A stretch of 64,000 nucleotides of DNA, from the NCBI RefSeq assembly GCF_018613835.1, contig NZ_JAGGPM010000029.1, forward strand, positions 186,001 through 250,000, given 5' to 3'. The notes under the pieces were generated by a model, which was not told the origin of the DNA, made no database searches, and saw only the letters and a list, made by a program, of their open reading frames with translations. The translations under genes and the position numbers were made by a program. The DNA is from Arthrobacter sp. ISL-5. GTDB lineage: Bacteria > Actinomycetota > Actinomycetes > Actinomycetales > Micrococcaceae. Positions 53,011 through 61,149 of this stretch are shown here, piece after piece. Position 1 is the first letter of the stretch. The number at the start of each line of letters is the position of its first letter.

Positions 53011-53809
53011 TCAGCTCCGGGCCGTAAGCTGCTGCAGCAGCCGGAACCCGTGCCGGTCCACGGAGGCAGCCGTTGCGGACAGGACGACGACGGCGGCGCC
53101 CGCCTCGCGGTCCAGGCCGAACCACGAGCGGAACCCGCCGGTGCCGCCGTTGTGCCAGGTAACCGCTCGGCCCTTCACATCCAGCGTCACCCAGGCGGCG
53201 CCGATGCGCGCGGCCGGACCGGCGACGTTCGCCACCGGGTCCAGGACGGCCAGGCCCGGTGCTGAGCCGTCAAGAAGAGCCTGGGCCAGCCGTGCCATCT
53301 CCGTGATGGAGGCCCGGATGCCGCCGGCCGGAGCCAGTGCCTCTCCGGTCCACGGTTCCATGACCCTCCCCCCAGCGGCTCCGCCCGGGACCGCCCGCGG
53401 ACCCAATTCATCGGGGGCGGCCGGCGCGTACACCGAACCCAGACCCAGCGGAACGGACAGCCGGTTCCGGAGAAGGTCGCGAAAGCTCATTCCGGCCCCT
53501 GACGCAATGGCATGGCCCAGCAGTTCGAAGCCAAGGTTTGAATACCGGGGCCTTGGATACCCCCAGCGTGGCATCCGGGCCCACCTCACCCCGGCCGCAC
53601 GCGTCAACGTAGAGAAGCCCGGTGATCCCCTTCGATACCGACCCGATTTCGAAGTCCGCGTCCAGGGATGCACCCAGGCTCGCCACGGTCGCTATCCCGG
53701 CGTTAACGGCGGCGGCCGCCGCCACTGGATGGCGGCGGCCAAGACCGCTTCGCAACTTTTCTGCCAGTCCGGCGTCCCCGTGCATGTCAGTCAGGCGCAT
53801 GTCAGTCAC
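53011..53809 (-). pseudogene. broken beta-lactamase-family serine hydrolase
   Basis: Two pieces in different frames make one hydrolase: the N-terminal piece (53809 to about 53560) has the SVSK nucleophile motif and EVGPDATLG, and the C-terminal piece (about 53580 to 53011) continues with PRYSNLGFELLG and ends with the HNGGTGG motif. About 60 or more residues normally lying between them are missing and the frame changes at about 53560. This is an internal deletion with frameshift, so the gene is inactive. Confidence 0.7.
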
Positions 53810-53856
53810 GACATGTCACCACGGGCACTCAGGACGCGCGGCGTATGCACGCAGGG

Positions 53857-54027
53857 TTAGTGCCTCTTCAGGAAGTGGCGGATTCTTTCGCCGATTCCGC
53901 TGGCGCCTGTGTGGGCGGCGCGTCCCGAGACATTCGGCCGGGCCACGCCCGTGTGTCCTCCGGCGGCACCTCCCGCCCGTCCCTTCAGACGTTCTGCGGC
54001 ATGCCTGATCTTGTTGCCCAAGTTCAT
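53857..54027 (-). CDS. small CsbD-like protein (56 aa)
   Basis: The 56-residue product begins MNLGNKIRHAAERLKG, like the start of CsbD family stress proteins, and is rich in Ala, Gly, Arg and Lys; the C-terminus repeats the ERIRHFLKRH helix pattern. GGAGGAG lies 7 bases before the ATG at 54027, a strong ribosome-binding site. CsbD-like proteins are stress-induced and of unknown action. The gene is too short for most length cut-offs. Confidence 0.6.
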   Translation of the reverse strand: MNLGNKIRHAAERLKGRAGGAAGGHTGVARPNVSGRAAHTGASGIGERIRHFLKRH

Positions 54028-54149
54028 GGTGAACTCCTCCGTTCAGTGTCCGTCTATCCAGCATTCGACCGTCGGTAGTCCGGTCGTTCCCGACTCTACG
54101 CGCGTCCGTGGCCCACGACTACGGAATTTCTGAGTTCGTTGACCTTGGC

Positions 54150-54776
54150 CTAAATCCCGAGGGCCGACGCCTGCCGCGCGAGCTCCGTGATCTGCTGCCA
54201 GTTCCCGGACTCAACAGCCGCACGCGGAGTGAGCCAGCTGCCGCCGACGCACTGCACGTTCGTCAGGCTGAGGTAGTCCGGCGCGGTGGCCAGGCTGATG
54301 CCTCCGGTGGGGCAGAACTGGACGTGCGGGATGGGTGCCCCGATGGCCGCTAGGTAAGCCGGGCCGCCGGCGGGGCCGGCCGGGAAAAACTTCATGGCCT
54401 CGAGCCCGCTTTCCAGGACCGCCATCACCTCGCCCACCGTCGCCACGCCGGGCAGCACCGGAATGTCCAGGCTGAGCATGTGCCCCAGCAGGGCGGGCGT
54501 CACGCCCGGGCTGACCAGGAACTGGGCACCGGCCGCGACCGCGGCGTCCGCCTGGCCCGGCGTGAGGATGGTGCCCGCTCCCACGAGGATGTCCGGAACT
54601 TCGTTGGCGATGAGCTTCAGCGAGGTGAGGGCGCTGTCCGTCCGCAGGGTGAGCTCGATGATCCGGATGCCGCCGTCGGCCAGTGCCCGGGCCACGGGAA
54701 CCGCGTGCTGCGGATCGTCGATGGTCACCACCGGAATGACCGGGGAAACGTGCAGAACGCTGGTGGCGTCAGCCAT
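54150..54776 (-). CDS. eda: 2-keto-3-deoxy-6-phosphogluconate aldolase
   Basis: The 208-residue class I aldolase has catalytic Glu 41 in IELTLRT and Schiff-base Lys 129 in AMKFFPA, with VGAGTILTP between. It cleaves KDPG to pyruvate and glyceraldehyde 3-phosphate, the last step of this hexonate operon. Its ATG overlaps the end of the fructuronate reductase gene by 8 bases. Confidence 0.92.
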   Translation of the reverse strand: MADATSVLHVSPVIPVVTIDDPQHAVPVARALADGGIRIIELTLRTDSALTSLKLIANEVPDILVGAGTILTPGQADAAVAAGAQFLVSPGVTPALLGHMLSLDIPVLPGVATVGEVMAVLESGLEAMKFFPAGPAGGPAYLAAIGAPIPHVQFCPTGGISLATAPDYLSLTNVQCVGGSWLTPRAAVESGNWQQITELARQASALGI

Positions 54777-56154
54777 GGTTGATCTCTTTTCTCAGGCCGT
54801 CCAGCCCGTGCGTGTCGATAATGCCGTACCAGTGCGTGAGGAGGCCGGCGAAAACAGCGTTCGCCGCCAGTTCGCCGTCGAAAATGCTGCGGCAGCCAAG
54901 GAGCGCCGGGACCACCGCCGCGGCCGTGCGAGACGCGGGCAGTGCCGCGTGGAGTTCAGCCGCAAGGGGATCGTCCAGCTGTGCCGCCGGCGTGGTGGCC
55001 ACGTGGCGCATCCAGGCAGCAACGGCGAGCGCGGCCCACCGTGGTTCGCGGCCGGCGTCGAGATTTCCGCGGACGGTGCTCAGCAGCCGCAGCCCGATCT
55101 TCTGCGAGCCGTCGCTGCCCACCTTCGCCGTGGTGTGGCCCAGCGCGGGATTCGCGAACCGGCTGAGCACCTGCGCGCAGTACTCATCCCCGTCCAGTCC
55201 CTCCGGGAGGCTGATGGTGGGCAGCGCGTCCTCGTGCATCATGCGCCGGCAGGCCGTGAGGAAGGCGTCCTCGCCCACGGCGTCGCTGATGGTCGTCTTG
55301 CCCGCAGCCAGGCCCAGGTAGGCAAGCATGGAATGGCTCGCGTTGAGCAGTCGCAGCTTGGCCGCCTCCCACGCCGCGACGTCCGTGCTGAACAGTGCCC
55401 CGGCGTCCTCCCACCGCGGGCGGCGGGACGCAAAGTTGTCCTCGATGACCCACTGCAGGAACGGCTCGGCCACCACGGCGGCCTCGTCCCGGAGCCCCAG
55501 TTCGCGTTCGACGGCGTCCAGGTCGCCGGCCGTCGTGGCCGGCACCATCCGGTCCACCATCGTGTTGGGGAACGTGACGTTCGCTTCGAGCCAGGCCAGC
55601 AGCGGCTCCGCCTCGGCCGCAGGGAGCTCTGCGGCAAAGGCGCGAACGAGCTTGCCTGTCAGCTCCCCGTTGCCGGGAAGGTTGTCGCACGAGACCACGG
55701 TGAGGGGCCCGGCGTCGGCCCGGGCGCGCTGCTGGAGCCCGCGGGCGATCTGTCCGATGGCCGTCTGCGGAGGCTGCCCCGCGAGGTCGGCCCGGACCTG
55801 TTCGTCGGCGGTGTTGAGGGTTCCGGTGTGGGGATCGATCCGGTACCCCTTCTCCGTGATGGTGAGCGTGATGACCGACGTCGACGGGTCGGCGATCCGG
55901 TCCACCACCGCTCCCGGGTTGTCCCTTCCGGAGATGGCCTCCACGATGCTCGAAACCACGCGGAGCGGCGCGGCACCGCTCCCCCTCTCGGTCACGGTGA
56001 ACAGCCCGTCCTGCGGCGCCAGCTGGCGCGCCACCGTATCCGAACGCTGGGTGATCCCGGCGATCCCCCAATTGAGATCGCCGGAGGCCAGCATCGCGTT
56101 TTCGGTGAACACGGCCGTGTGGGCGCGGGCAAAGGCGCCCAGGCCAAGGTGCAC
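54769..56154 (-). CDS. uxuB: fructuronate reductase / mannonate oxidoreductase (mannitol dehydrogenase family)
   Basis: The protein has the NAD site VHLGLGAFARAH, the NASHSMLAYLG catalytic region and the length of UxuB-like enzymes, which interconvert D-fructuronate and D-mannonate. The GTG at 56154 is the only ordinary start codon in frame, but it falls inside the first beta-strand motif, clipping the usual N-terminal 25-30 residues. Extending in frame to an ATC at 56238 adds 28 residues, with AAGGAG (56246-56251) seven bases upstream, giving 489 residues. So an AUC start, or a sequence error at a former ATG, is suspected. Confidence 0.85.
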   Translation of the reverse strand: MHLGLGAFARAHTAVFTENAMLASGDLNWGIAGITQRSDTVARQLAPQDGLFTVTERGSGAAPLRVVSSIVEAISGRDNPGAVVDRIADPSTSVITLTITEKGYRIDPHTGTLNTADEQVRADLAGQPPQTAIGQIARGLQQRARADAGPLTVVSCDNLPGNGELTGKLVRAFAAELPAAEAEPLLAWLEANVTFPNTMVDRMVPATTAGDLDAVERELGLRDEAAVVAEPFLQWVIEDNFASRRPRWEDAGALFSTDVAAWEAAKLRLLNASHSMLAYLGLAAGKTTISDAVGEDAFLTACRRMMHEDALPTISLPEGLDGDEYCAQVLSRFANPALGHTTAKVGSDGSQKIGLRLLSTVRGNLDAGREPRWAALAVAAWMRHVATTPAAQLDDPLAAELHAALPASRTAAAVVPALLGCRSIFDGELAANAVFAGLLTHWYGIIDTHGLDGLRKEINHG

Positions 56155-56225
56155 AATGCCGGGCCGCAGCTTTTCCCGCGGCAGCAGTCCCTGATGGCTT
56201 CCGCTGGCAGCCAGCGAAGCGGAGC

Positions 56226-57218
56226 TTAGGCGTGCGATGACAGCTCTCCTTCGGGGGTCCGCAGGGCATGGGTCCGGGTCTGTTCAAAGGTGGGGATGAA
56301 GCCGGTCCCGCCCTTGCCGCCGACCACGAGCGATGCCGCAGCCGCGCCGTACCGGGCGGCGTCCGGGAGGCCGTCGCCCAGCACCATCCGGGCGGTCAGG
56401 GTGCCCACGAAGGCATCGCCCGCGCCCGTCTGGTCCACGACCGACGGCGCCGGAATCGCGTCGACCCAGGAAGAGTCGTGCTCGCTCTCAAGCTGGATTC
56501 CCTCCGCCCCGCAGGTCACGGCGACGTTCGCAGCACCGAGGCTGCGGAGCTTGGCCGCCGCCTCCTTCGGCGAGGCGCAGCCGAGGAGTGCTGACGTTTC
56601 GCCCGGAAAGGACGGAGTGACCAGGAAGGTCCGCGGCGCCAGTTCGGCGAGGACCGCCGTCGCCTCCTCCACGGAGGTGAGCCGGGGGCGGAAGTTGGGA
56701 TCGAAAACGAAGCGGCCAGCCGAGGCCGCAGCCTTGAGGACGGCAGCCCGCGACGACGCGGAAATGGCGCAGGCGATCCCGCCGGCAATGACGGCCCCCG
56801 CCGCCGAAACCACGGCCGGATCAACGTCATCCGGGCCGAGCGTGGAACCGACGCTGCTGGAGCGGGCGTAGGAAAACTCCCGCTGCCCGTCCGGATCGCA
56901 GTGCACCAGGTAGACGCCCTGCTGGCCGGTCCTGAACGTCAGCAGTTCATCGGAAATGCCGAGTTCCCGGATCCTGGCGGCGATCGCCTGGCCGAGGTCG
57001 TCGTCGGTCAGCACGGCCAGCAGCCCCGTGCGGGCTCCGGCCGCCGCAGCGGCCGCCGCGACGTTCAGCGCGTCGCCCGAGATGCCCAGCTGGGCGGGAA
57101 CGCCATGGCCGAAAGCCACGTCCGTGGCCACCTCAACGAGGATCTCCCCCATCACGACGACGTCGAACGGCCGGTTCTCTTGCACGGAATCGCCCGCGTC
57201 GAATATCGAGGCGCTCAC
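56226..57218 (-). CDS. kdgK: 2-keto-3-deoxygluconate kinase (PfkB family)
   Basis: The 330-residue ribokinase-fold enzyme has GEILVEV (24-30), the GG-type GISGDALNVA substrate loop and the catalytic motif DQTGAGDAF with Asp 268. It phosphorylates 2-keto-3-deoxygluconate to KDPG, and its neighbours fit. The GTG start overlaps the mannonate dehydratase stop by 4 bases, so they are coupled. Confidence 0.88.
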   Translation of the reverse strand: MSASIFDAGDSVQENRPFDVVVMGEILVEVATDVAFGHGVPAQLGISGDALNVAAAAAAAGARTGLLAVLTDDDLGQAIAARIRELGISDELLTFRTGQQGVYLVHCDPDGQREFSYARSSSVGSTLGPDDVDPAVVSAAGAVIAGGIACAISASSRAAVLKAAASAGRFVFDPNFRPRLTSVEEATAVLAELAPRTFLVTPSFPGETSALLGCASPKEAAAKLRSLGAANVAVTCGAEGIQLESEHDSSWVDAIPAPSVVDQTGAGDAFVGTLTARMVLGDGLPDAARYGAAAASLVVGGKGGTGFIPTFEQTRTHALRTPEGELSSHA

Positions 57219-58426
57219 CAGTCGTGCACCGACCCGTCGAGCCGGCGGTTGATGGGCAGGTATTTCGGGTCGAACGGGAAGGCGGCAGCCGCCTCCTCGT
57301 TGAACTCGACGCCGATGCCCGGGGCGTCACCGGGGTGCATGTAGCCGTCGGTGAACGTGTAGGACGTCTTGAAGACCTCACCCGCAGGATCCCGGTGGCC
57401 CATGTACTCCTGAACGCCGAAGTTCGGAATGCTCATGTCCACGTGCAGGGCCGCCGCGAAGGACACCGGCGAAAGGTCGCCGGCGCCGTGCGAGCCGGAC
57501 CGGACGCCGTACAGGTCCGCGAGCGAGAAGATCCGGCGCAGGTGCGTGATGCCGCCGGCGTGCGAAACGGACGTGCGGATGTAGTCGATCAGGCGTTCGG
57601 TGATCAGCTGCTGGCAGTCCCAGATCGAGTTGAACACCTCGCCCACGGCGATGGGCGTGGTGGTGTGCTGGCGGATCAGGCGGAACGCCGACTGGTCCTC
57701 GGCCGGCGTCGGATCCTCGATCCAGAACGGCCGGTACTGCTCCAGCGAGGCGCCCAGCCGGCCGGCCTCGATCGGCGTCAGCCGGTGGTGCACGTCGTGC
57801 AGGACGTGCACGCCGTAGCCGAACTCCTCGCGTACGTGCGCCATCATCTTGGGCGCGAAGTCCAGGTAGGACGTGGTTTCCCACATGTCCTCCTGCGGGA
57901 CGTTCCCGCTGGCCGGCTCATAGGTCTTGCCGTCCACCGGCGCGATCCCGTAGGTCTTTTCCAGCCCCGGCACGGCAGCCTGCGCCCGGATGGCCTTGTA
58001 CCCGAGGTCCAGGTGGTGTTGGAAATCGGCGCTGAGGTCCTCCAGCGTTGAGCCGCTGGCGTGCCCGTAAACCATGACGCCCTCACGGGCCGCCCCGCCC
58101 AGGAGTTCGTAGACCGGCATGCCGGCCACCTTGCCCTTGATGTCCCAAAGCGCGACGTCGATCGCGGCGATCGCGGTCATGGTCACCGGCCCGCGGCGCC
58201 AGTAGGCGCCCTTGTAGAAGTACTGCCAGGCGTCCTCTATGCGGCGGGCGTCGCGGCCGATCAGCAGCGGGCACAGGTGCTCGGAGAGGTAGGACGCCAC
58301 GGCCAGTTCGCGGCCGTTGAGCGTGGCGTCGCCGATGCCGGTCACGCCGTCCTCGGTTTCAATAACGAGCGTGACGTAATTCCGTCCTGGCGACGAAACC
58401 ACTACCCGTGCGTCGGTGATCTTCAC
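57215..58426 (-). CDS. manD: D-mannonate dehydratase (ManD/RspA, enolase superfamily)
   Basis: The 403-residue protein is a mandelate-racemase-type member of the ManD subgroup: KITDARVVVSSPGRNYV at the start, a His-rich HVLHDVHHRLT, WIEDPTPAED, AVGEVFNS and the HAGGIT and GSHGAGDLSP segments that line the active site. It dehydrates D-mannonate (sometimes D-gluconate) to 2-keto-3-deoxygluconate. The GTG at 58426 follows AAGGA. The REP-like repeat lies just upstream. Confidence 0.88.
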   Translation of the reverse strand: MKITDARVVVSSPGRNYVTLVIETEDGVTGIGDATLNGRELAVASYLSEHLCPLLIGRDARRIEDAWQYFYKGAYWRRGPVTMTAIAAIDVALWDIKGKVAGMPVYELLGGAAREGVMVYGHASGSTLEDLSADFQHHLDLGYKAIRAQAAVPGLEKTYGIAPVDGKTYEPASGNVPQEDMWETTSYLDFAPKMMAHVREEFGYGVHVLHDVHHRLTPIEAGRLGASLEQYRPFWIEDPTPAEDQSAFRLIRQHTTTPIAVGEVFNSIWDCQQLITERLIDYIRTSVSHAGGITHLRRIFSLADLYGVRSGSHGAGDLSPVSFAAALHVDMSIPNFGVQEYMGHRDPAGEVFKTSYTFTDGYMHPGDAPGIGVEFNEEAAAAFPFDPKYLPINRRLDGSVHDW

Positions 58427-58459
58427 TGGTTGGTCCTTCGGATGTTCGTGGGAAATATG

Positions 58460-58523
58460 CAAGTAGGTCGCAGCAGGTGTCGTTTTGAGCCCTCAAAACG
58501 ACACCTACTGCTACTCAGTTGGG
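58460..58523. repeat. palindromic repeat (REP-like), copy 4, inverted
   Basis: It starts CAAGTAGGTCGCAG and ends CTGCTACTCAGTTGGG; this is the reverse orientation of copies 1-3, with the left CCC lost. It overlaps the last codons of the idonate dehydrogenase gene: the stop and final SPTE residues come from the repeat. It lies between that gene and manD. Confidence 0.8.
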
Positions 58524-59545
58524 CTGAGGCGGAGCATGACCTTGCTGCTGCCGGAGGTTGGATCGGCCGAGACGCGCATGGCTTCCTCGGCCTGGTCGAT
58601 GCCGAACTTGTGGGTGATGACCGGGGAGACGTCCAGGCCGTCGGCCATGGCGCGGAGGGCGTCGCCGATCTCGTCCACGAACCGGTAGGAGCCGATCCAG
58701 GTGATCTCCCGCGTCACCAGGTCACCCAGCGCCGCGGGAGCCGGGGTGCCGGGCAGGTTGCCCACCTGCACCAGGGTCCCGCCGCGGGCGGTGGCCCGGA
58801 GGACGCCGCCCAGCACTGCCGGGATGCCGGTGGCTTCGAACACCAGCTCCATGTCCTGCGGCAGCGCGCCGCCGCCGGAGACATTCAGGACCTCGTCGGC
58901 ACCCATGGCTTTGGCGATCCGCAGCGATGCGTCGTTGATGTCCGTGGCGATGACGGTCCTCGCGCCGGCGTACTTGGCCGCCGCGATCACCAGCGAGCCG
59001 ATGGGCCCGGCACCGTTGACCAGGATGTCCCGGCCGGCAAGCGAACCCGCCCGGCTGACGGCGTGCATGGCGACGGCGAGCGGTTCCGCGAGCGCCCCGT
59101 GCAGCGTGTCCACGCCGTCGGGCAGCGGGCGGATCTGCGAAGCCCTGGCGAGCTTCCGCTCGCTGAATCCGCCGTCAGTGTGCGGATCGAAGGCCGCCGA
59201 GCCGAAGTACCTGATCTGCGGGTACAGGTTGGTCCTGCCCTTGAGGCGGTCCGGCATGATCCCGTCCCCCACCAGTTCCGCAGGGTGCACCGTAACCGGC
59301 TGCCCGACGTCGAGGTTTTCGACGCCGGCGCCCAACTGGGCGATCCGGCCGGCCACCTCGTGGCCGAGGACCAGCGGCGCCTTCAGCGCCGCCGTCCCCG
59401 AGGCGCCGTGGCGCCAGTACGAAAGGTCAGAGCCGCAGATGCCGCCCCATTCGACGTCGAGCACCACCTCCCCCGACCCGGCTACGGGCTCGGGGCGGTC
59501 GTCGATGCGGAGGTCGTTGGCTCCGTGGACTACGACGGCTTTCAT
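58511..59545 (-). CDS. L-idonate/L-gulonate 5-dehydrogenase (zinc MDR family)
   Basis: The 344-residue dehydrogenase has catalytic zinc ligands Cys 37 and His-Glu 62-63 and a GAGPIGSLV Rossmann motif. The structural-zinc Cys cluster of the family is replaced by a HPAELVGDGIM region. The RYFGSAAFDPHTDGGF segment resembles IdnD/RspB enzymes that oxidise L-idonate or L-gulonate at C5. In this operon the product fructuronate (from L-gulonate) feeds the next steps. ATGA overlap with the MFS gene. Confidence 0.82.
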   Translation of the reverse strand: MKAVVVHGANDLRIDDRPEPVAGSGEVVLDVEWGGICGSDLSYWRHGASGTAALKAPLVLGHEVAGRIAQLGAGVENLDVGQPVTVHPAELVGDGIMPDRLKGRTNLYPQIRYFGSAAFDPHTDGGFSERKLARASQIRPLPDGVDTLHGALAEPLAVAMHAVSRAGSLAGRDILVNGAGPIGSLVIAAAKYAGARTVIATDINDASLRIAKAMGADEVLNVSGGGALPQDMELVFEATGIPAVLGGVLRATARGGTLVQVGNLPGTPAPAALGDLVTREITWIGSYRFVDEIGDALRAMADGLDVSPVITHKFGIDQAEEAMRVSADPTSGSSKVMLRLSPTE

Positions 59546-60987
59546 ACCGCGTCTTCCAGGCGGACCATGTCGCGGCCGCGGACCTCGGGACCGACGGCGG
59601 CGGAGACCAGCGTGATGAGCGAGTAGCCCACCAGCATCGCGGCCAGCGGCCACCAGTGTCCGGTCACGGCCGTGAGCGTGGCGGCCAGCAGCGGGCCGAT
59701 AGCGGTGGCGAGGATGCCGCCGATCTCCTTGGCCAGGGCCAGCTGGGTGAAGCGGGTGCGCGCTCCGAAGAACTCGGCCATGGTGACGCTTTCCATGGCG
59801 AAGAGGCTCAGCACGCCGAGGTTCAGGCCGACGACGATGGCAACGGTGATCAACGTGGTGTTGCCGCTGGTGACCATGAGCATCATGGGAATGGAGAACA
59901 GGGCGGTGAGTGTGCTCAGGGCCAGGTAGAGGGGCCTGCGGCCGAAGCGGTCACCCAGGAGGCCCATGATGGGGATGGTGATGAAGCCCAGCAGCGAGCC
60001 GTAGACGATTGCCGTGGTGCCGACCGACTTGTCGACCAGCAGGACGGTTGCCAGGTAGCCGATGAGGAAGGTCTGGATGAGCCCGGAGTTGCCGGCCTGG
60101 CCGAAGCGGAGGCCAAGGGCGATCAGGAAGGCCTTGCCCTTGCGCTGGTGCAGCGCGGCTTCGATGGTGCTGGTTCCGGCGAGGTCGGGAACCGCGGGGG
60201 TGGCAGGCTTGGCGGTGTCCTGCTGGGCGAGCTCCTGCTTGGCGATGTCCTGCTTGGCGATCTCTGCCTTGGACAGCGCCACGCCGTCCAGGACGTCTGC
60301 ACGCTGCTCGAAGACCGGGCTTTCCTTGAGGGAGCGGCGGATCCAGACTGCGAAGATCATCAGCACGAAGCTGGCAAGGAACGGGATGCGCCAGCCCCAG
60401 CTGAGCAGCTGGTCCTCGGGGAGCACGCTGACCAGGATGGCCCAGAGGGCGGAGGCCGCGAGGGTTCCGGAGTTGGTGCCGAGGCAGACGAGCGAGGAGA
60501 TCAGGCCGCGCCGGCGGACAGGAGCGTATTCCGCGAGCATCACCGTGGCGCCGGCGATTTCCGCGCCGGCTCCGAAGCCCTGGATCAGGCGCAGCGCCAC
60601 CAGCAGGATCGGGGCCCAGATGCCGATCATTGCGTAGGTGGGCAGGACACCGATGAGGGTGGTGGACGCGCCCATGAGGGCGATGGTGATGAACAGGACC
60701 TTCTTGCGGCCGATCCTGTCGCCCATGCGGCCGAAGTAGACGGCGCCCACGAGGCGGGCAACATAGCCGACGCCGTAAGTCGCCATCGCGGCGATGAGGC
60801 CGATGACGGGGCTCACGTCGGGGAAGAAGATCTTGTTGAAGACGATGGCCGCGGCCAGGGAGTAGAGCTGGAAATCCATGAATTCCATGGCCGTTCCCAG
60901 CCAGCCGGACACGGCGACCTTGGCGAGGTCTCGGGTGGTCCTGGATTCCCGCTTGGTGGTAGTGGGCGGTGCGATGCTCTCGGTCAT
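59542..60987 (-). CDS. MFS sugar-acid transporter (metabolite:H+ symporter type)
   Basis: The 481-residue protein has 12 helices and the MHS-family start (GWLGTAMEFMDFQLYS) and the FGRMGDRIGRKK loop. The central cytoplasmic loop has a four-fold five-residue repeat (AEIAKQ, DIAKQ, ELAQQ, DTAKP; 60207-60271), unlike its relatives. The ATG at 60987 follows AAGGAG. It heads the hexonate operon and should import L-gulonate, L-idonate or a related acid. Confidence 0.86.
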   Translation of the reverse strand: MTESIAPPTTTKRESRTTRDLAKVAVSGWLGTAMEFMDFQLYSLAAAIVFNKIFFPDVSPVIGLIAAMATYGVGYVARLVGAVYFGRMGDRIGRKKVLFITIALMGASTTLIGVLPTYAMIGIWAPILLVALRLIQGFGAGAEIAGATVMLAEYAPVRRRGLISSLVCLGTNSGTLAASALWAILVSVLPEDQLLSWGWRIPFLASFVLMIFAVWIRRSLKESPVFEQRADVLDGVALSKAEIAKQDIAKQELAQQDTAKPATPAVPDLAGTSTIEAALHQRKGKAFLIALGLRFGQAGNSGLIQTFLIGYLATVLLVDKSVGTTAIVYGSLLGFITIPIMGLLGDRFGRRPLYLALSTLTALFSIPMMLMVTSGNTTLITVAIVVGLNLGVLSLFAMESVTMAEFFGARTRFTQLALAKEIGGILATAIGPLLAATLTAVTGHWWPLAAMLVGYSLITLVSAAVGPEVRGRDMVRLEDAV

Positions 60988-61101
60988 CTGTTGCTCCTTT
61001 GCAGGCGATGAAAAAGGAAGGTGGGGAGAGTTCTGCGGTGCGAAGGTGGCCGCCATCCTGGGTAGCGCATGAGACTGCGTTCCGGCGGCCTTCTTGCTAC
61101 C

Positions 61102-61134
61102 ATACAAGCACTACCATTCTAGTTTGTCAACGAT
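61102..61134 (-). promoter_or_regulatory. promoter and operator of the hexonate operon
   Basis: On the minus strand TTGACA (61130-61125), 17 bases, then TTGTAT (61107-61102). The operator-like TTTGTCAACGAT (61123-61134) covers the -35 and matches the ATTGTCAACAAT consensus at 10 of 12 positions. CTACCAT is repeated (61098 and 61111) and may be a second motif. Confidence 0.6.
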
Positions 61135-61137
61135 GGC

Positions 61138-61143
61138 TAGACT
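61138..61143 (+). promoter_or_regulatory. -10 element of a leaderless GntR gene
   Basis: TAGACT lies 6 bases before the A of the ATG at 61150, which places transcription start at the start codon. The operator at 61123-61134 would sit between -35 and -10, giving autoregulation and divergent control from one site. Confidence 0.5.
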
Positions 61144-61149
61144 GGATAC

